Shown here: positions 26,191 through 33,640 of the stretch, piece after piece | How positions within the stretch are numbered: position 1 is the stretch's first letter | How the letters are laid out: the number at the start of each line of letters is the position of its first letter | Origin: Bacillota bacterium | GTDB taxonomy: Bacteria; Bacillota; Clostridia; Christensenellales; SZUA-584 | Assembly (NCBI GenBank): GCA_023415795.1 | Contig: JAEZJG010000023.1 | Coordinates: forward strand, 124,001-188,000 | Length of the DNA stretch: 64,000 bases | Direction of reading: 5' to 3' | Position numbers and translations under genes: made by a program | The notes under the pieces: model-generated | Database searches by the model: none | Told to the model about the DNA's origin: nothing | What the model saw: the letters and a program-made list of their open reading frames with translations, nothing else

Positions 26191-26360
26191 ACTTGCACCG
26201 CCTTTGTGGTATTGCCTGTATTATACCACGGCAGACAGGAGTAGAACAGGCGTTCCGCGCCGATACTTCGCACTTGAGCGGTGTGGTAATATATGCTATG
26301 ATCACAATGCGTGTAACAAAACCCCACAGAGACTGTCCTATGGACAGAAGTTGGGCTTCC

Positions 26361-26389
26361 TTGCCCGATTCGTACATAAAGAGTATAAT
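26361..26389 (+). promoter_or_regulatory. Promoter of the NYN-domain gene
   Basis: TTGCCC at 26361-26366, a 17-base spacer and a perfect TATAAT at 26384-26389. A TGTCC/GGACA mini-hairpin lies just upstream. Confidence 0.6.
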
Positions 26390-26441
26390 AGAGCGTAATT
26401 ATGGATAACGTTAAAGAGTAACAACAGGACAGGAGTCATCA

Positions 26442-27221
26442 ATGGAAGATAAAAGGATTGCGGTGCTGATCGATGCGGATAACGTATCGGATAAATATGT
26501 TAAGCCGATACTCGACGAGATTGCGAACCATGGCACCCCCACCTATAAACGCATATACGGGGATTGGACAAAGCCGCAGCTGGCGTCTTGGAAAAGCGTG
26601 CTGCTCTCAAACTCCATCACGCCCATTCAGCAGTACAGCTACACCACTGGCAAAAATGCGACGGATGCCGCACTGATCATCGACGCGATGGATATACTGT
26701 ATTCCGGCAACGTGGAGGGCTTTTGCATCGTATCCAGCGACAGCGATTTTACACGGCTGGTGGCACGTCTGCGCGAATCCGGCATGTATGTGGTGGGCAT
26801 GGGCGAGAAGAAGACGCCGACGCCCTTCATTGCGGCATGCGAGATGTTCAAGTATCTGGAGGTGCTGTCTATGCCCGCGCCTCCCATTAAAGAGGAAACG
26901 CCCGCAAACGGCAATGCTAAGCCGGCACCTGCCAAGGATGGCATGGCCAGCCGCGAGCAGATCATCGAGGCGCTCAAGGTGATCATCACTGAAAGCTCCG
27001 ACGAGGATGGCTGGGCTTATTTGGGGCAGGTGGGCAAGCTGCTTAACAAGCGCTATCCCGATTTTGACACGCGCAACTACGGCTTCTCCAAGCTGACGCC
27101 TTTCGTATCTTCTCTCAAGCAGTTTGAAATACAGACGCGCAAGACCAGCAGCCCCAACAATTCGCATAAGTATGTGCGCCTCAAGGAACAAAAAACCAAG
27201 AACGCAAACGGCAGCAATTAA
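26442..27221 (+). CDS. NYN-domain (PIN-like) putative RNase with OST-HTH/LOTUS domain
   Basis: A 259-residue soluble protein. An N-terminal NYN domain (about 5-145) shows the acidic active-site residues of the LabA/YacP-like group: VLIDADNVS (D11, D13), NATDAALIIDAMD and CIVSSDSDFTRL. A linker rich in Pro/Ala (about 146-165) leads to a C-terminal OST-HTH/LOTUS domain (about 170-250; YLGQVGKLLNKRYPDFDTRN). In animals LOTUS domains bind RNA and NYN domains cut it (MARF1); bacterial members are poorly known. An RNA-cleaving role is inferred. The ribosome site is GGACAGGAG. It stands alone, followed by the possible structured RNA. Confidence 0.88.
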   Translation: MEDKRIAVLIDADNVSDKYVKPILDEIANHGTPTYKRIYGDWTKPQLASWKSVLLSNSITPIQQYSYTTGKNATDAALIIDAMDILYSGNVEGFCIVSSDSDFTRLVARLRESGMYVVGMGEKKTPTPFIAACEMFKYLEVLSMPAPPIKEETPANGNAKPAPAKDGMASREQIIEALKVIITESSDEDGWAYLGQVGKLLNKRYPDFDTRNYGFSKLTPFVSSLKQFEIQTRKTSSPNNSHKYVRLKEQKTKNANGSN

Positions 27222-27248
27222 AGCAGGCCGTGAGCAATGCATTTACAT

Positions 27249-27369
27249 AAAAGCCGGGAGGCTATGATGAGACCTCGATATATCAATACGGGACCGTAAC
27301 ACCAACCTATAACAAGCCGATACGCTGGCGCTTATTGCCGTTCAGGCTGCATCCTCGCGGCTTTTTGTT
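27249..27369 (+). ncRNA. Possible structured RNA or long-range terminator of unknown family
   Basis: The 5' arm AAAAGCCG-G-GAGG (27249-27261) pairs with CCTC-G-CGGCTTTT (27353-27365), giving a 12-bp stem with one G-G mismatch around about 90 bases of internal sequence. A U tract (TTTTTGTTTT) follows. Inside are a TACG/CGTA hairpin and an AAGC/GCTT hairpin. A shorter local GCCG/CGGC hairpin would compete with the long stem. It sits between the NYN gene and an MFS gene. I do not recognise any known riboswitch core in it. Confidence 0.35.
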
Positions 27370-27443
27370 TTGCGTATCGTTCACGAGCACCTCCGCCGAC
27401 ACCTGTGAAAAGGGTGGATGGTATAAAGAAAACGGAGGTATCT

Positions 27444-28631
27444 ATGAAATCAGTCAAAATATTTTTGCTTATCTATAATGCGCATAACTTTTTTAAAGAG
27501 TTTGTTCTGCTTTATCCGGTTTACATGCTGCTGTTCGAATCCAAGGGGCTCAGCTTCCTTGAGATTTCGCTGCTGCTGGTTATCTGGAGCGCTTCGGTGA
27601 TACTGCTGGAGATTCCGTCGGGGATGCTTGCCGACAGATGGAGCCGAAAAACGATGCTGGTGGCGGGCAGCGTGTTTAAGCTGGCCTGCTTTGTGTTGTG
27701 GCTTCTGGCAGATGGATTCGTACTGTTTGCGGCGGGCTTTGTGCTTTGGGGCATGCAGGAAGCCATGTGCTCCGGTGCGGCTGAGGCCATGCTGTTTGAA
27801 ACACTGGAGCAGCACGGGCTGAGCGAGGACTACGAGAAGCATACGGGTAAGGCGGGGTTCTGGGCAGGCATGGGATTGGTTATGGCCATGCTTCTGGGCG
27901 GATATGCGGCGGCAACCGGGTTTGGTCTGGCGGCTGTGGGTTCAGTCGCGTCGCTGACGATATCACTGCTGACGGCTCTGCTGCTGAAGGAGCCGCCGAA
28001 AGGGAAGGGTTCAGACGATACGGAAGAGCCGCCCATGGGCTTTAAGGAGCTACTTGCCCGATGCCGGAGCAACAAGGCAATCGCTGTGATACTGCTGTTT
28101 TGCGCGGGCGTTGTGATTGTGCCGGGTGTGCTGGAGGAATATGACCAACTGTATGCTCAGCAGCTGGGGCTGTCGTTGGGGCAGATTGGCATCTGGGGCG
28201 CGCTGCGGATCGGTGCGGAATCGCTGGGGCGCCGCTTTGCGTACAAGCTGAAAAGGCTGTTTGACAGCGTGGGCCGGCTTTGCTGGCTGGGCATCGCCGG
28301 AGGGCTTCTGCTGCTTGTGTCCGCATATGGCTTTTCAATGTACCTGCTGCCCGTTTATGCGCTGTTTTACGCGCTGGTTTCGGGCGGGCATGTACTGGCA
28401 GAGGGCATGCTGCAGCGCTTGGCTGCCTCGGAGCATCGGGCGACGCTGCTGTCTATCAATTCACTGCTGATGAATGTGGCAAGCATCGCAGTGCTGCTGG
28501 GTTTTTCAGGTTTATCCGATGGGATGGGGCTGCGGATTGGGTTTATAATTATGGCACTGTTTCTGGTGCTGACCGCACTGCTGACAATGCTGTTTGGCAG
28601 GAAAGCCAAAAACGTTGAGCCGCAGCTATAA
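27444..28631 (+). CDS. MFS-family transporter
   Basis: A 395-residue protein with about twelve membrane segments. The loop between helices 2 and 3 carries the MFS motif GMLADRWSRKTML. Early segments include FKEFVLLYPVYMLLF and FLEISLLLVIWSASVILLEI; later ones include AVILLFCAGVVIVPGV, GIAGGLLLLVSAYGF and LGLRIGFIIMALFLVL-like stretches. The substrate is unknown; the family includes drug and sugar-type exporters. The start is the ATG preceded by ACGGAGG, 13 codons inside the longest frame. A leader with the structured RNA region lies just upstream, so control through that RNA is possible. Confidence 0.85.
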   Translation: MKSVKIFLLIYNAHNFFKEFVLLYPVYMLLFESKGLSFLEISLLLVIWSASVILLEIPSGMLADRWSRKTMLVAGSVFKLACFVLWLLADGFVLFAAGFVLWGMQEAMCSGAAEAMLFETLEQHGLSEDYEKHTGKAGFWAGMGLVMAMLLGGYAAATGFGLAAVGSVASLTISLLTALLLKEPPKGKGSDDTEEPPMGFKELLARCRSNKAIAVILLFCAGVVIVPGVLEEYDQLYAQQLGLSLGQIGIWGALRIGAESLGRRFAYKLKRLFDSVGRLCWLGIAGGLLLLVSAYGFSMYLLPVYALFYALVSGGHVLAEGMLQRLAASEHRATLLSINSLLMNVASIAVLLGFSGLSDGMGLRIGFIIMALFLVLTALLTMLFGRKAKNVEPQL

Positions 28632-28654
28632 TAGATGATAAAACACCAAAGGTT

Positions 28655-28690
28655 AAGGGCTGTGAGCAATCGTGTTCGCAGCCCTTGCTC
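28655..28690 (+). terminator. Likely terminator hairpin
   Basis: AAGGGCTG and CAGCCCTT arms flank a loop with extra pairs, downstream of the MFS gene. The T run is weak (TTGCTCGGTTT). Confidence 0.5.
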
Positions 28691-28786
28691 GGTTTAGTGA
28701 TGGCAGTTTCTAAAAAAGAGCAATATCATACAAGAACGCTGCTGGGAATTATGATACACTGTGTTCAAACATGCGGAGTGTGGGGT

Positions 28787-29641
28787 ATGATTCGAGAGAT
28801 CAGAACGGTTGCATATGATGCGGAGCTGAAGCTGGAGGCTTATCACTTTCAGGGGATATTGCAAACCTTCCCGCTGCATTTTCATGACTATTACGTTATC
28901 AGCTTTATCGAGAGCGGCCAGCGATGCCTAACCTGCCGCGGACGCGAATACCTGTTGGAATCGGGAGATCTGCTGCTGCTGAATGCGCGGGATAACCACT
29001 CGTGCGTGCAGATCGGCAGCCAGCCGATGGATTACCGCTGCCTTAATATCAGCCCGGAGGTAATGCGCAAGGCGGTGCTTGAGATAACCGGCAGGGAATA
29101 TCTGCCGAACTTTTCACCGCAGGTTGTATGCCGCAGCGAGCTGGTGCCCACGCTTCGCGAGCTGCATCAGATGGTTATGCAAGGGGAAACGGATTTCAGA
29201 AAAGAGGAGCTGTTCTTTTTTCTGCTGGAACAGCTGGTGGGAGACTATACCGAGGGCGAGATGGCGGCGGACAGCACTCAGCTGAGCGCACAAACAAAGA
29301 CCATATGCGAATATTTGGAGCAGCGCTACATGGACACGATTCGCCTTGATGACTTGTGCACACTCACGGACTTGAGCAAATACTATCTGCTGCGCTCATT
29401 TACGAAGCAGAAGGGTATATCGCCATACAGCTATCTGGAGACAATACGCATCGACAAAGCTAAAAAGCTGCTGGAGCAGGGCGTGCTGCCTCTGGATGCC
29501 GCTCTTCAGACGGGTTTTGCCGACCAGAGTCATTTCGCGAATTTTTTTAAAAAATTTATCGGGCTGACTCCCAAGCAATACATGAATATTTTCAGGGACG
29601 CGCAGAAAAAAGCTGCCGTTTCTGGCGAAAGGGCTTTATAA
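28787..29641 (+). CDS. AraC-family transcriptional regulator (cupin sensor)
   Basis: A 284-residue regulator. The N-terminal cupin sensor (about 1-130) contains FPLHFHDYYVISFIESGQR and a YLLESGDLLLLNARDNHS block. The C-terminal AraC DNA-binding domain (about 180-280) has two HTH units: RLDDLCTLTDLSKYYLLRSF and LDAALQTGFADQSHFANFFK, ending with GLTPKQYM. The start uses the ATG preceded by GGAGTGTGGGGT; the longer frame begins in upstream non-coding sequence. The EamA-type transporter begins at the very next base after its stop, and DUF2000 follows, so it probably controls that pair. Confidence 0.9.
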   Translation: MIREIRTVAYDAELKLEAYHFQGILQTFPLHFHDYYVISFIESGQRCLTCRGREYLLESGDLLLLNARDNHSCVQIGSQPMDYRCLNISPEVMRKAVLEITGREYLPNFSPQVVCRSELVPTLRELHQMVMQGETDFRKEELFFFLLEQLVGDYTEGEMAADSTQLSAQTKTICEYLEQRYMDTIRLDDLCTLTDLSKYYLLRSFTKQKGISPYSYLETIRIDKAKKLLEQGVLPLDAALQTGFADQSHFANFFKKFIGLTPKQYMNIFRDAQKKAAVSGERAL

Positions 29642-30544
29642 ATGGACAAAAAGAAGGAACTGAGCGGCCATCTGTTTGCTGCAGCCGCTATTGTCGTCTG
29701 GGGGACAACATTCATATCCACCAAGGTGCTGCTGCGGTATCTTACGCCCGTCGAGATACTCTTCATCAGGTTTGTGATCGGTTATATCACGCTTTTTGCA
29801 ATGCACCCGCACAGACTGAAGGTGACGGAAAAAAAGCACGAGCTGTATTTGATGGGCGCGGGTCTCACCGGCATTATGCTGTACTATCTGCTGGAAAACA
29901 TCGCGCTGACGTATACCTTTGCGTCCAATGTGGGTGTCATAATCTCTGCGGCACCGTTTTTTACCGCCATACTCGCCCATCTTTTTCTGCAAGGAGAGAA
30001 GCTGCGGCTTCGCTTCTTTATTGGTTTCGCGGTGGCGGTGGCGGGTATCTATCTGATCAGCTTCAACGGCACCCAGCTTCAGCTGAACCCGCTTGGAGAC
30101 CTGCTGGCGTTGCTGGCGGCCGCCGCTTGGGCGATCTATTCGGTGCTGCTGCGCAAGATCAGTGGATTTTGCTACAATGCTGTTCAGACGACGCGAAGGG
30201 TTTTTATGTATGGGATTATATTCATGATCCCCGCGCTGTTCATCTTCGATTTCAGCCCGGATCTTGCGGTGTTTGCCGAACCGACAGTGATACTGAACAT
30301 ACTGTTTTTGGGTCTGGGTGCTTCGGCGCTGTGCTTTGCCGCCTGGAGCTCTGCGGTTAATACGCTGGGCGCGGTGAAAACGAGCGTGTATATCTATCTG
30401 GTGCCGGTTATCACGGTGATCACCGCCGCAATCATACTGGGCGAAACCATCACGGTGATGGCCATGGCGGGTACGGCGCTGACGCTGGCGGGGCTGTTCA
30501 TATCGGAGCAGCGCGTGCTGCTGTCACGTCGCAAGGAGGCATAG
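29642..30544 (+). CDS. EamA/DMT-family transporter
   Basis: A 300-residue protein of ten membrane segments built from two EamA repeats. The first begins FAAAAIVVWGTTFISTKVLL-like near residue 10 and the second at LLALLAAAAWAIYSVLLRKI (about 150). The typical VYIYLVPVITVITAAIILGE signature of repeat 2 is present. Members export amino acids or other metabolites. It begins directly after the AraC gene stop and is followed 7 bases later by DUF2000, so all three form an operon. A ligand-induced efflux unit is the simplest reading. Confidence 0.88.
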   Translation: MDKKKELSGHLFAAAAIVVWGTTFISTKVLLRYLTPVEILFIRFVIGYITLFAMHPHRLKVTEKKHELYLMGAGLTGIMLYYLLENIALTYTFASNVGVIISAAPFFTAILAHLFLQGEKLRLRFFIGFAVAVAGIYLISFNGTQLQLNPLGDLLALLAAAAWAIYSVLLRKISGFCYNAVQTTRRVFMYGIIFMIPALFIFDFSPDLAVFAEPTVILNILFLGLGASALCFAAWSSAVNTLGAVKTSVYIYLVPVITVITAAIILGETITVMAMAGTALTLAGLFISEQRVLLSRRKEA

Positions 30545-30551
30545 CCGCCGC

Positions 30552-30968
30552 ATGGAGGATATGAAGTGTGTCATGGTGATCGACGCGGAGCTGCCGCCCG
30601 GTGTTGCGGCAAACACTTCTGCTGTGTTGGGTATAACATTGAGCGCTCAGGTAAGAGGCATGGTGGGCTCGGATGTGACGGACGCTTCGGGTCACCTGCA
30701 TCCAGGCATTACAAATATACCTATTACCATATTGCGCGGAGACCGAGAGAGCCTTAAAGAGTTGCGGGTACGCCTGTATGAGCCGGAATTCAGTGATCTG
30801 GTGGTGGCGGATTTTTCAGATGTGGCGCAAAGCTGCCATGTGTATAGTGAATATGCCAGAAAGGCGGCTGCCCTGGGTGCTGAGGATTACAGCTATTTGG
30901 GTGTGGCCATCCATGGAAGCCGCAAAAAGGTGGGCAAGCTGACCGGCTCAATGCCGCTGCTGAGATGA
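30552..30968 (+). CDS. DUF2000 family protein
   Basis: A 138-residue soluble protein. It opens with CVMVIDAELPPGVAANTSAV and continues with LGITLSAQVRGMVG, ITNIPITILRG and YSYLGVAIHGSRKKVGKLTG, a pattern that I associate with DUF2000 (peptidyl-tRNA hydrolase II-like fold). No catalytic role is known. It is the last gene of the AraC-EamA-DUF2000 unit, and the association suggests it acts on the same metabolite as the transporter. Confidence 0.8.
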   Translation: MEDMKCVMVIDAELPPGVAANTSAVLGITLSAQVRGMVGSDVTDASGHLHPGITNIPITILRGDRESLKELRVRLYEPEFSDLVVADFSDVAQSCHVYSEYARKAAALGAEDYSYLGVAIHGSRKKVGKLTGSMPLLR

Positions 30969-31004
30969 TGACGTCCGAAAATAACAATAAATTAGGATTA
31001 AGTA

Positions 31005-31030
31005 AAGGGATATCGGTGAGATATCCCTTG
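31005..31030. terminator. Bidirectional terminator hairpin
   Basis: AAGGGATATC/GATATCCCTT with a 5-base loop, followed by TGTTATTT on plus and by TACTTAATCC on minus. It lies between the DUF2000 gene and the convergent Gly/Cys-rich gene. Confidence 0.65.
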
Positions 31031-31057
31031 TTATTTGTCGCTCTGTTATGGAAGGTA

Positions 31058-31357
31058 TCAACAGCGGCTGAACCAACTGCTCCATCCGCCTTTTCCGCCG
31101 CAACCGCCCAACTCGCAGCCACATCCGCGGCATCGCCCCGGCCCCCATCCTCCGGGACCGCAGCCACCGCCCCAGCCACAGTTGCCGACGGGGCCGCAGC
31201 CACCGCCCCAGCCACAGTTACCGATGGGGCCGCAACCGCCGCCCCAACCGCAACCGCCGCCCCAGCCGCAATTGTCGAAACAGCCGCAGGGGTTGCAGCC
31301 GTTTCTGCAGCAGCACAGGTACAGCAGCAGCGGCAGACAGTCATTATTTGCAAACAT
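31058..31357 (-). CDS. Gly/Cys/Trp-rich small repetitive protein
   Basis: A 99-residue protein of extreme composition. A short N-terminus (MFANNDCLPLLLYLCCCRNG) leads to repeated GNCGWGGGCGP units at about 30-75 and a Gly/Cys/Trp tail. There is no known domain. A GAGGTGGTG ribosome site 2-3 bases before the ATG, a terminator-like hairpin after the stop and a unique GC-rich body support a real gene; the opposite-strand frame encodes only Pro/Gln repeats and has no ribosome site. Cys-rich repetitive proteins of spore-formers are often spore-coat or exosporium components that cross-link, so a spore-surface role is a reasonable guess, not shown. Confidence 0.65.
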   Translation of the reverse strand: MFANNDCLPLLLYLCCCRNGCNPCGCFDNCGWGGGCGWGGGCGPIGNCGWGGGCGPVGNCGWGGGCGPGGWGPGRCRGCGCELGGCGGKGGWSSWFSRC

Positions 31358-31438
31358 ACATTTCACCACCTCTAAATACGAAGCTTAATTTAGCCTATTC
31401 AGTATTAAAAAAAGTGTGAAGAGTGACAAAAAACTATG

Positions 31439-31492
31439 TTGCATTATTCAGTAGTTAGTGCTATAGTCTATCTACTGAATAAAATACAGTAG
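31439..31492 (+). promoter_or_regulatory. Promoter with palindromic PadR-type operator
   Basis: TTGCAT (31439-31444), a 17-base spacer and TATAGT (31462-31467) form the promoter. The perfect palindrome ATTCAGTAG (31446-31454) and CTACTGAAT (31472-31480) straddles the -10 element, and a further CAGTAG lies at about 31487-31492. An upstream half site ATTCAGTA occurs near 31398. This suggests repression by the PadR protein encoded just downstream. Confidence 0.6.
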
Positions 31493-31517
31493 TGGACATT
31501 AACCAGAAAGGACTTGA

Positions 31518-31835
31518 ATGAACGCTCAGTTTAAAAAAGGTGTGCTGGAGCTGTGCGTGCTGAACTATCTGTCGCGGCGGGACGCTTACGGCTACGAACT
31601 GGCGGAGAAGATTTCTTCGCGCATCGAGATTGCGGAGGGAACGCTGTATCCGCTGCTGCGCAAACTCAAAAACGACGGGATGTGTGACACGTATCTGTCG
31701 GACGCATCGGGCGGGCCGCCGCGCAAATACTATCGACTAACGGAAAAAGGGCGCGAGGCGGGGCATAAGCTGCGGCAGGAATGGGAGAATTTTGCGTATA
31801 ACGTGGCACTGTTTATGGAGGACGGCGATGAATGA
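31518..31835 (+). CDS. PadR-family transcriptional regulator
   Basis: A 105-residue winged-helix protein. The PadR core is clear: KGVLELCVLNYLSRRDAYGY, then EISSRIEIAEGTLYPLLRKL-like helices and SGGPPRKYYRLTEKGRE in the wing. The length fits the short PadR-s2 class. The ribosome site is AGAAAGGA. It overlaps the next gene (DUF1700) by 8 bases. PadR plus DUF1700 plus DUF4097-type proteins form a recurrent cell-envelope-sensing set in Firmicutes. The palindrome over its promoter is the expected autoregulatory site. Confidence 0.92.
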   Translation: MNAQFKKGVLELCVLNYLSRRDAYGYELAEKISSRIEIAEGTLYPLLRKLKNDGMCDTYLSDASGGPPRKYYRLTEKGREAGHKLRQEWENFAYNVALFMEDGDE

Positions 31836-32391
31836 GTTTTTAACGCGGCTTGAGAGAAGCCTCAAGCATATGAGCGCCGACGAGAAGCAAGACATATTGG
31901 CGGATTATCGTGAACATTTTGAGATCGGCATGGCGTCGGGCAAGAGCGAGGAACAGCTAGCTAAGGCGCTGGGCGAACCGGAGCAGTTGGCAAAGATGTT
32001 CTCCGCGATGGGTGCGGCAGGGCGCGCGCACGAATCTAAAGGTGTACGTACGTCGCTGCGGATGCTGGGTGCGTTCCTCAGCTTTAAGGTGGGCGGCGGC
32101 ATACTGGCAGCCATGCTTTACTTTGCAAGCCTGTCGGCGATGGTATCGCTGTACGCTGGGGCAACAGGCGTGGTGCTGGCAGGCGCGGGGACGCTGGCAG
32201 TCATGGCGATAGAGATCATCAAGGGCTATCCAATCTGGGCGATAACGGCATTCTTCGCCGCCATGATGCTGATATCGGGAGGGCTGCTGTGCTGTAAGGG
32301 GCTGGCACAGGTATGGCGGTGGCTGTTCGGGGCGCTGCCGCTGCTGGTGAAGCGCATGATGCAAAGGGCTGGAAAGAAGGCGATAGTATGA
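31828..32391 (+). CDS. DUF1700 family membrane protein
   Basis: A 187-residue protein. A helical cytoplasmic N-terminal region (about 1-60) contains FLTRLERSLKHMSADEKQDI, DYREHFEIGMASGKSEEQLA and KALGEPEQLAK, the DUF1700 signature. Three to four membrane segments follow (about 75-165). The function is unknown. The start is the ATG inside the PadR end (overlap), and its own stop overlaps the start of the next gene (ATGA), so translation is coupled through the operon. Confidence 0.85.
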   Translation: MNEFLTRLERSLKHMSADEKQDILADYREHFEIGMASGKSEEQLAKALGEPEQLAKMFSAMGAAGRAHESKGVRTSLRMLGAFLSFKVGGGILAAMLYFASLSAMVSLYAGATGVVLAGAGTLAVMAIEIIKGYPIWAITAFFAAMMLISGGLLCCKGLAQVWRWLFGALPLLVKRMMQRAGKKAIV

Positions 32392-32798
32392 AGAAATCGA
32401 CGAAGGTACTGATCGTATCGCTGATTGTGGGAACGGTAGGGCTGGCTGCGATGCTGGGCACGTTCGTAGGCACGGGTTTCCTGTACTCGCGGGAGACGAC
32501 GCAAACCTATGAGTTTGGCGAAACACCCGTCGGAGTCGTTTTGGATATACGAAGTGCGTCAATAGTATGTGTACCATCTGACGAGTGTCGCGTGGAGGCA
32601 TACGTTAAAGCGTGGCGCACGAAAGAGATAAGCATGGATGATGTGTTGAGTGTGAGCATGGTGAACGGAACCATTCAGATTGAGGAAAAGGGGTTCCCGG
32701 CAGATTTCTTAGGGTATTTTCCGCAGCCCTATGAGATGAAGGTGACCGTGTACGCACCGCAAGCCGCGCTGGATGCGATGGGAGGAGAGCTGCAATGA
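32388..32798 (+). CDS. Short DUF4097-like membrane-anchored protein
   Basis: A 136-residue protein with one N-terminal membrane segment (about 6-31, VLIVSLIVGTVGLAAM). An extracellular beta-rich stretch follows (FGETPVGVVLDIRSASIVCV, then VSMVNGTIQIEEKGF and MKVTVYAP). In PadR/DUF1700 clusters the third gene is usually DUF4097, a beta-helix protein of about 250-300 residues. This one stops just where the repeats should begin, at QAALDAMGGELQ, and its stop overlaps the next start codon. I think it is a shortened member, perhaps after loss of the C-terminal half. Confidence 0.6.
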   Translation: MKKSTKVLIVSLIVGTVGLAAMLGTFVGTGFLYSRETTQTYEFGETPVGVVLDIRSASIVCVPSDECRVEAYVKAWRTKEISMDDVLSVSMVNGTIQIEEKGFPADFLGYFPQPYEMKVTVYAPQAALDAMGGELQ

Positions 32799-33640
32799 AA
32801 ACAGTGGTAATAACGGGTGCAACCTCTGGTATCGGCTTTGAGGCAGCGCGGGCAATCGCAGCCCAAGGGATGCGCGTAATTGGCATGGGGCGCTCAGCAG
32901 AGCGGTGTGAAAAGGCCAAGGCCGCACTGCTGGAAGCGATGCCGTCGGCACAGATAAGCTACGTCTGCGGGGACCTGTCCAAACAGAGCGACGTGAACGC
33001 CGTGGCGGATGCTATCATTGCGATGCTGGACGGCGGCGGGCTGTGGGCGCTGATCAACAATGCGGGTGGAGTGCGCAATTGGTATACCACCACGCCGGAC
33101 GGTTACGAGACGCAGTTCGCGCTCAACCATCTGGCGGGGTTTCTGCTGACGCACCGACTATGGCCATATCTCAAAGCAGCGAGCGGGCGCGTGATGATGA
33201 CGGGCAGCAACTCGCATAAGATAATGCGCATGCACTGGGACGATGTGATGTACAAGCGGCGATATAGCTGCTTGATGGCCTACAAGCAATCGAAGTTGTG
33301 TAACATGCTGTTCGCGGCAGAGCTGAACCGGCGGCAGAGCGCAGTGAAAGCCTATGTGGTTGACCCCGGTCTGGTGAACACCGAGATTGGCGGCAAGGAT
33401 ACGGGCGGTATCATCGGAGCGTTTTGGAACCTGCGCCGCAAAGGCGGCGTGGAACCGGAGGTGCCTGCGCAAACATATGCCTATCTGTGCAGCCGTCAGC
33501 CGGCGCCGGCAGAGTTGTATTATCACGACTGTCAACCTGCAAAATACAGCAAGCAAGCAGACGACGCGGCGGACGCGAAACGGCTGTTCGAGCTGTCGGA
33601 GCAGCTTTGCGGCATTCAGTTTGGAGGAGGAGAGCTATGA
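32795..33640 (+). CDS. Short-chain dehydrogenase/reductase (retinol-dehydrogenase-like)
   Basis: A 281-residue SDR. The nucleotide motif is VVITGATSGIGFEAARAIA, followed by GRSAERCEKAK that suggests NADP(H) preference. LINNAGGVRNWY, the SNSHK serine region and YKQSKLCNM (catalytic Tyr and Lys) complete the active site. The C-terminal region contains YVVDPGLVNTEIGG. The overall pattern resembles retinol dehydrogenase-like SDRs; the substrate is unknown. It begins within the stop of the upstream gene and ends within the start of a second SDR, so it is part of the PadR operon. Confidence 0.88.
   Translation: MKTVVITGATSGIGFEAARAIAAQGMRVIGMGRSAERCEKAKAALLEAMPSAQISYVCGDLSKQSDVNAVADAIIAMLDGGGLWALINNAGGVRNWYTTTPDGYETQFALNHLAGFLLTHRLWPYLKAASGRVMMTGSNSHKIMRMHWDDVMYKRRYSCLMAYKQSKLCNMLFAAELNRRQSAVKAYVVDPGLVNTEIGGKDTGGIIGAFWNLRRKGGVEPEVPAQTYAYLCSRQPAPAELYYHDCQPAKYSKQADDAADAKRLFELSEQLCGIQFGGGEL

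Noticed and set aside
31035..31388. Pro/Gln-rich open frame on the plus strand across the Gly/Cys-rich gene
   Set aside because: It is the complement of the minus-strand repeats, lacks a ribosome site and would be pure low-complexity sequence.
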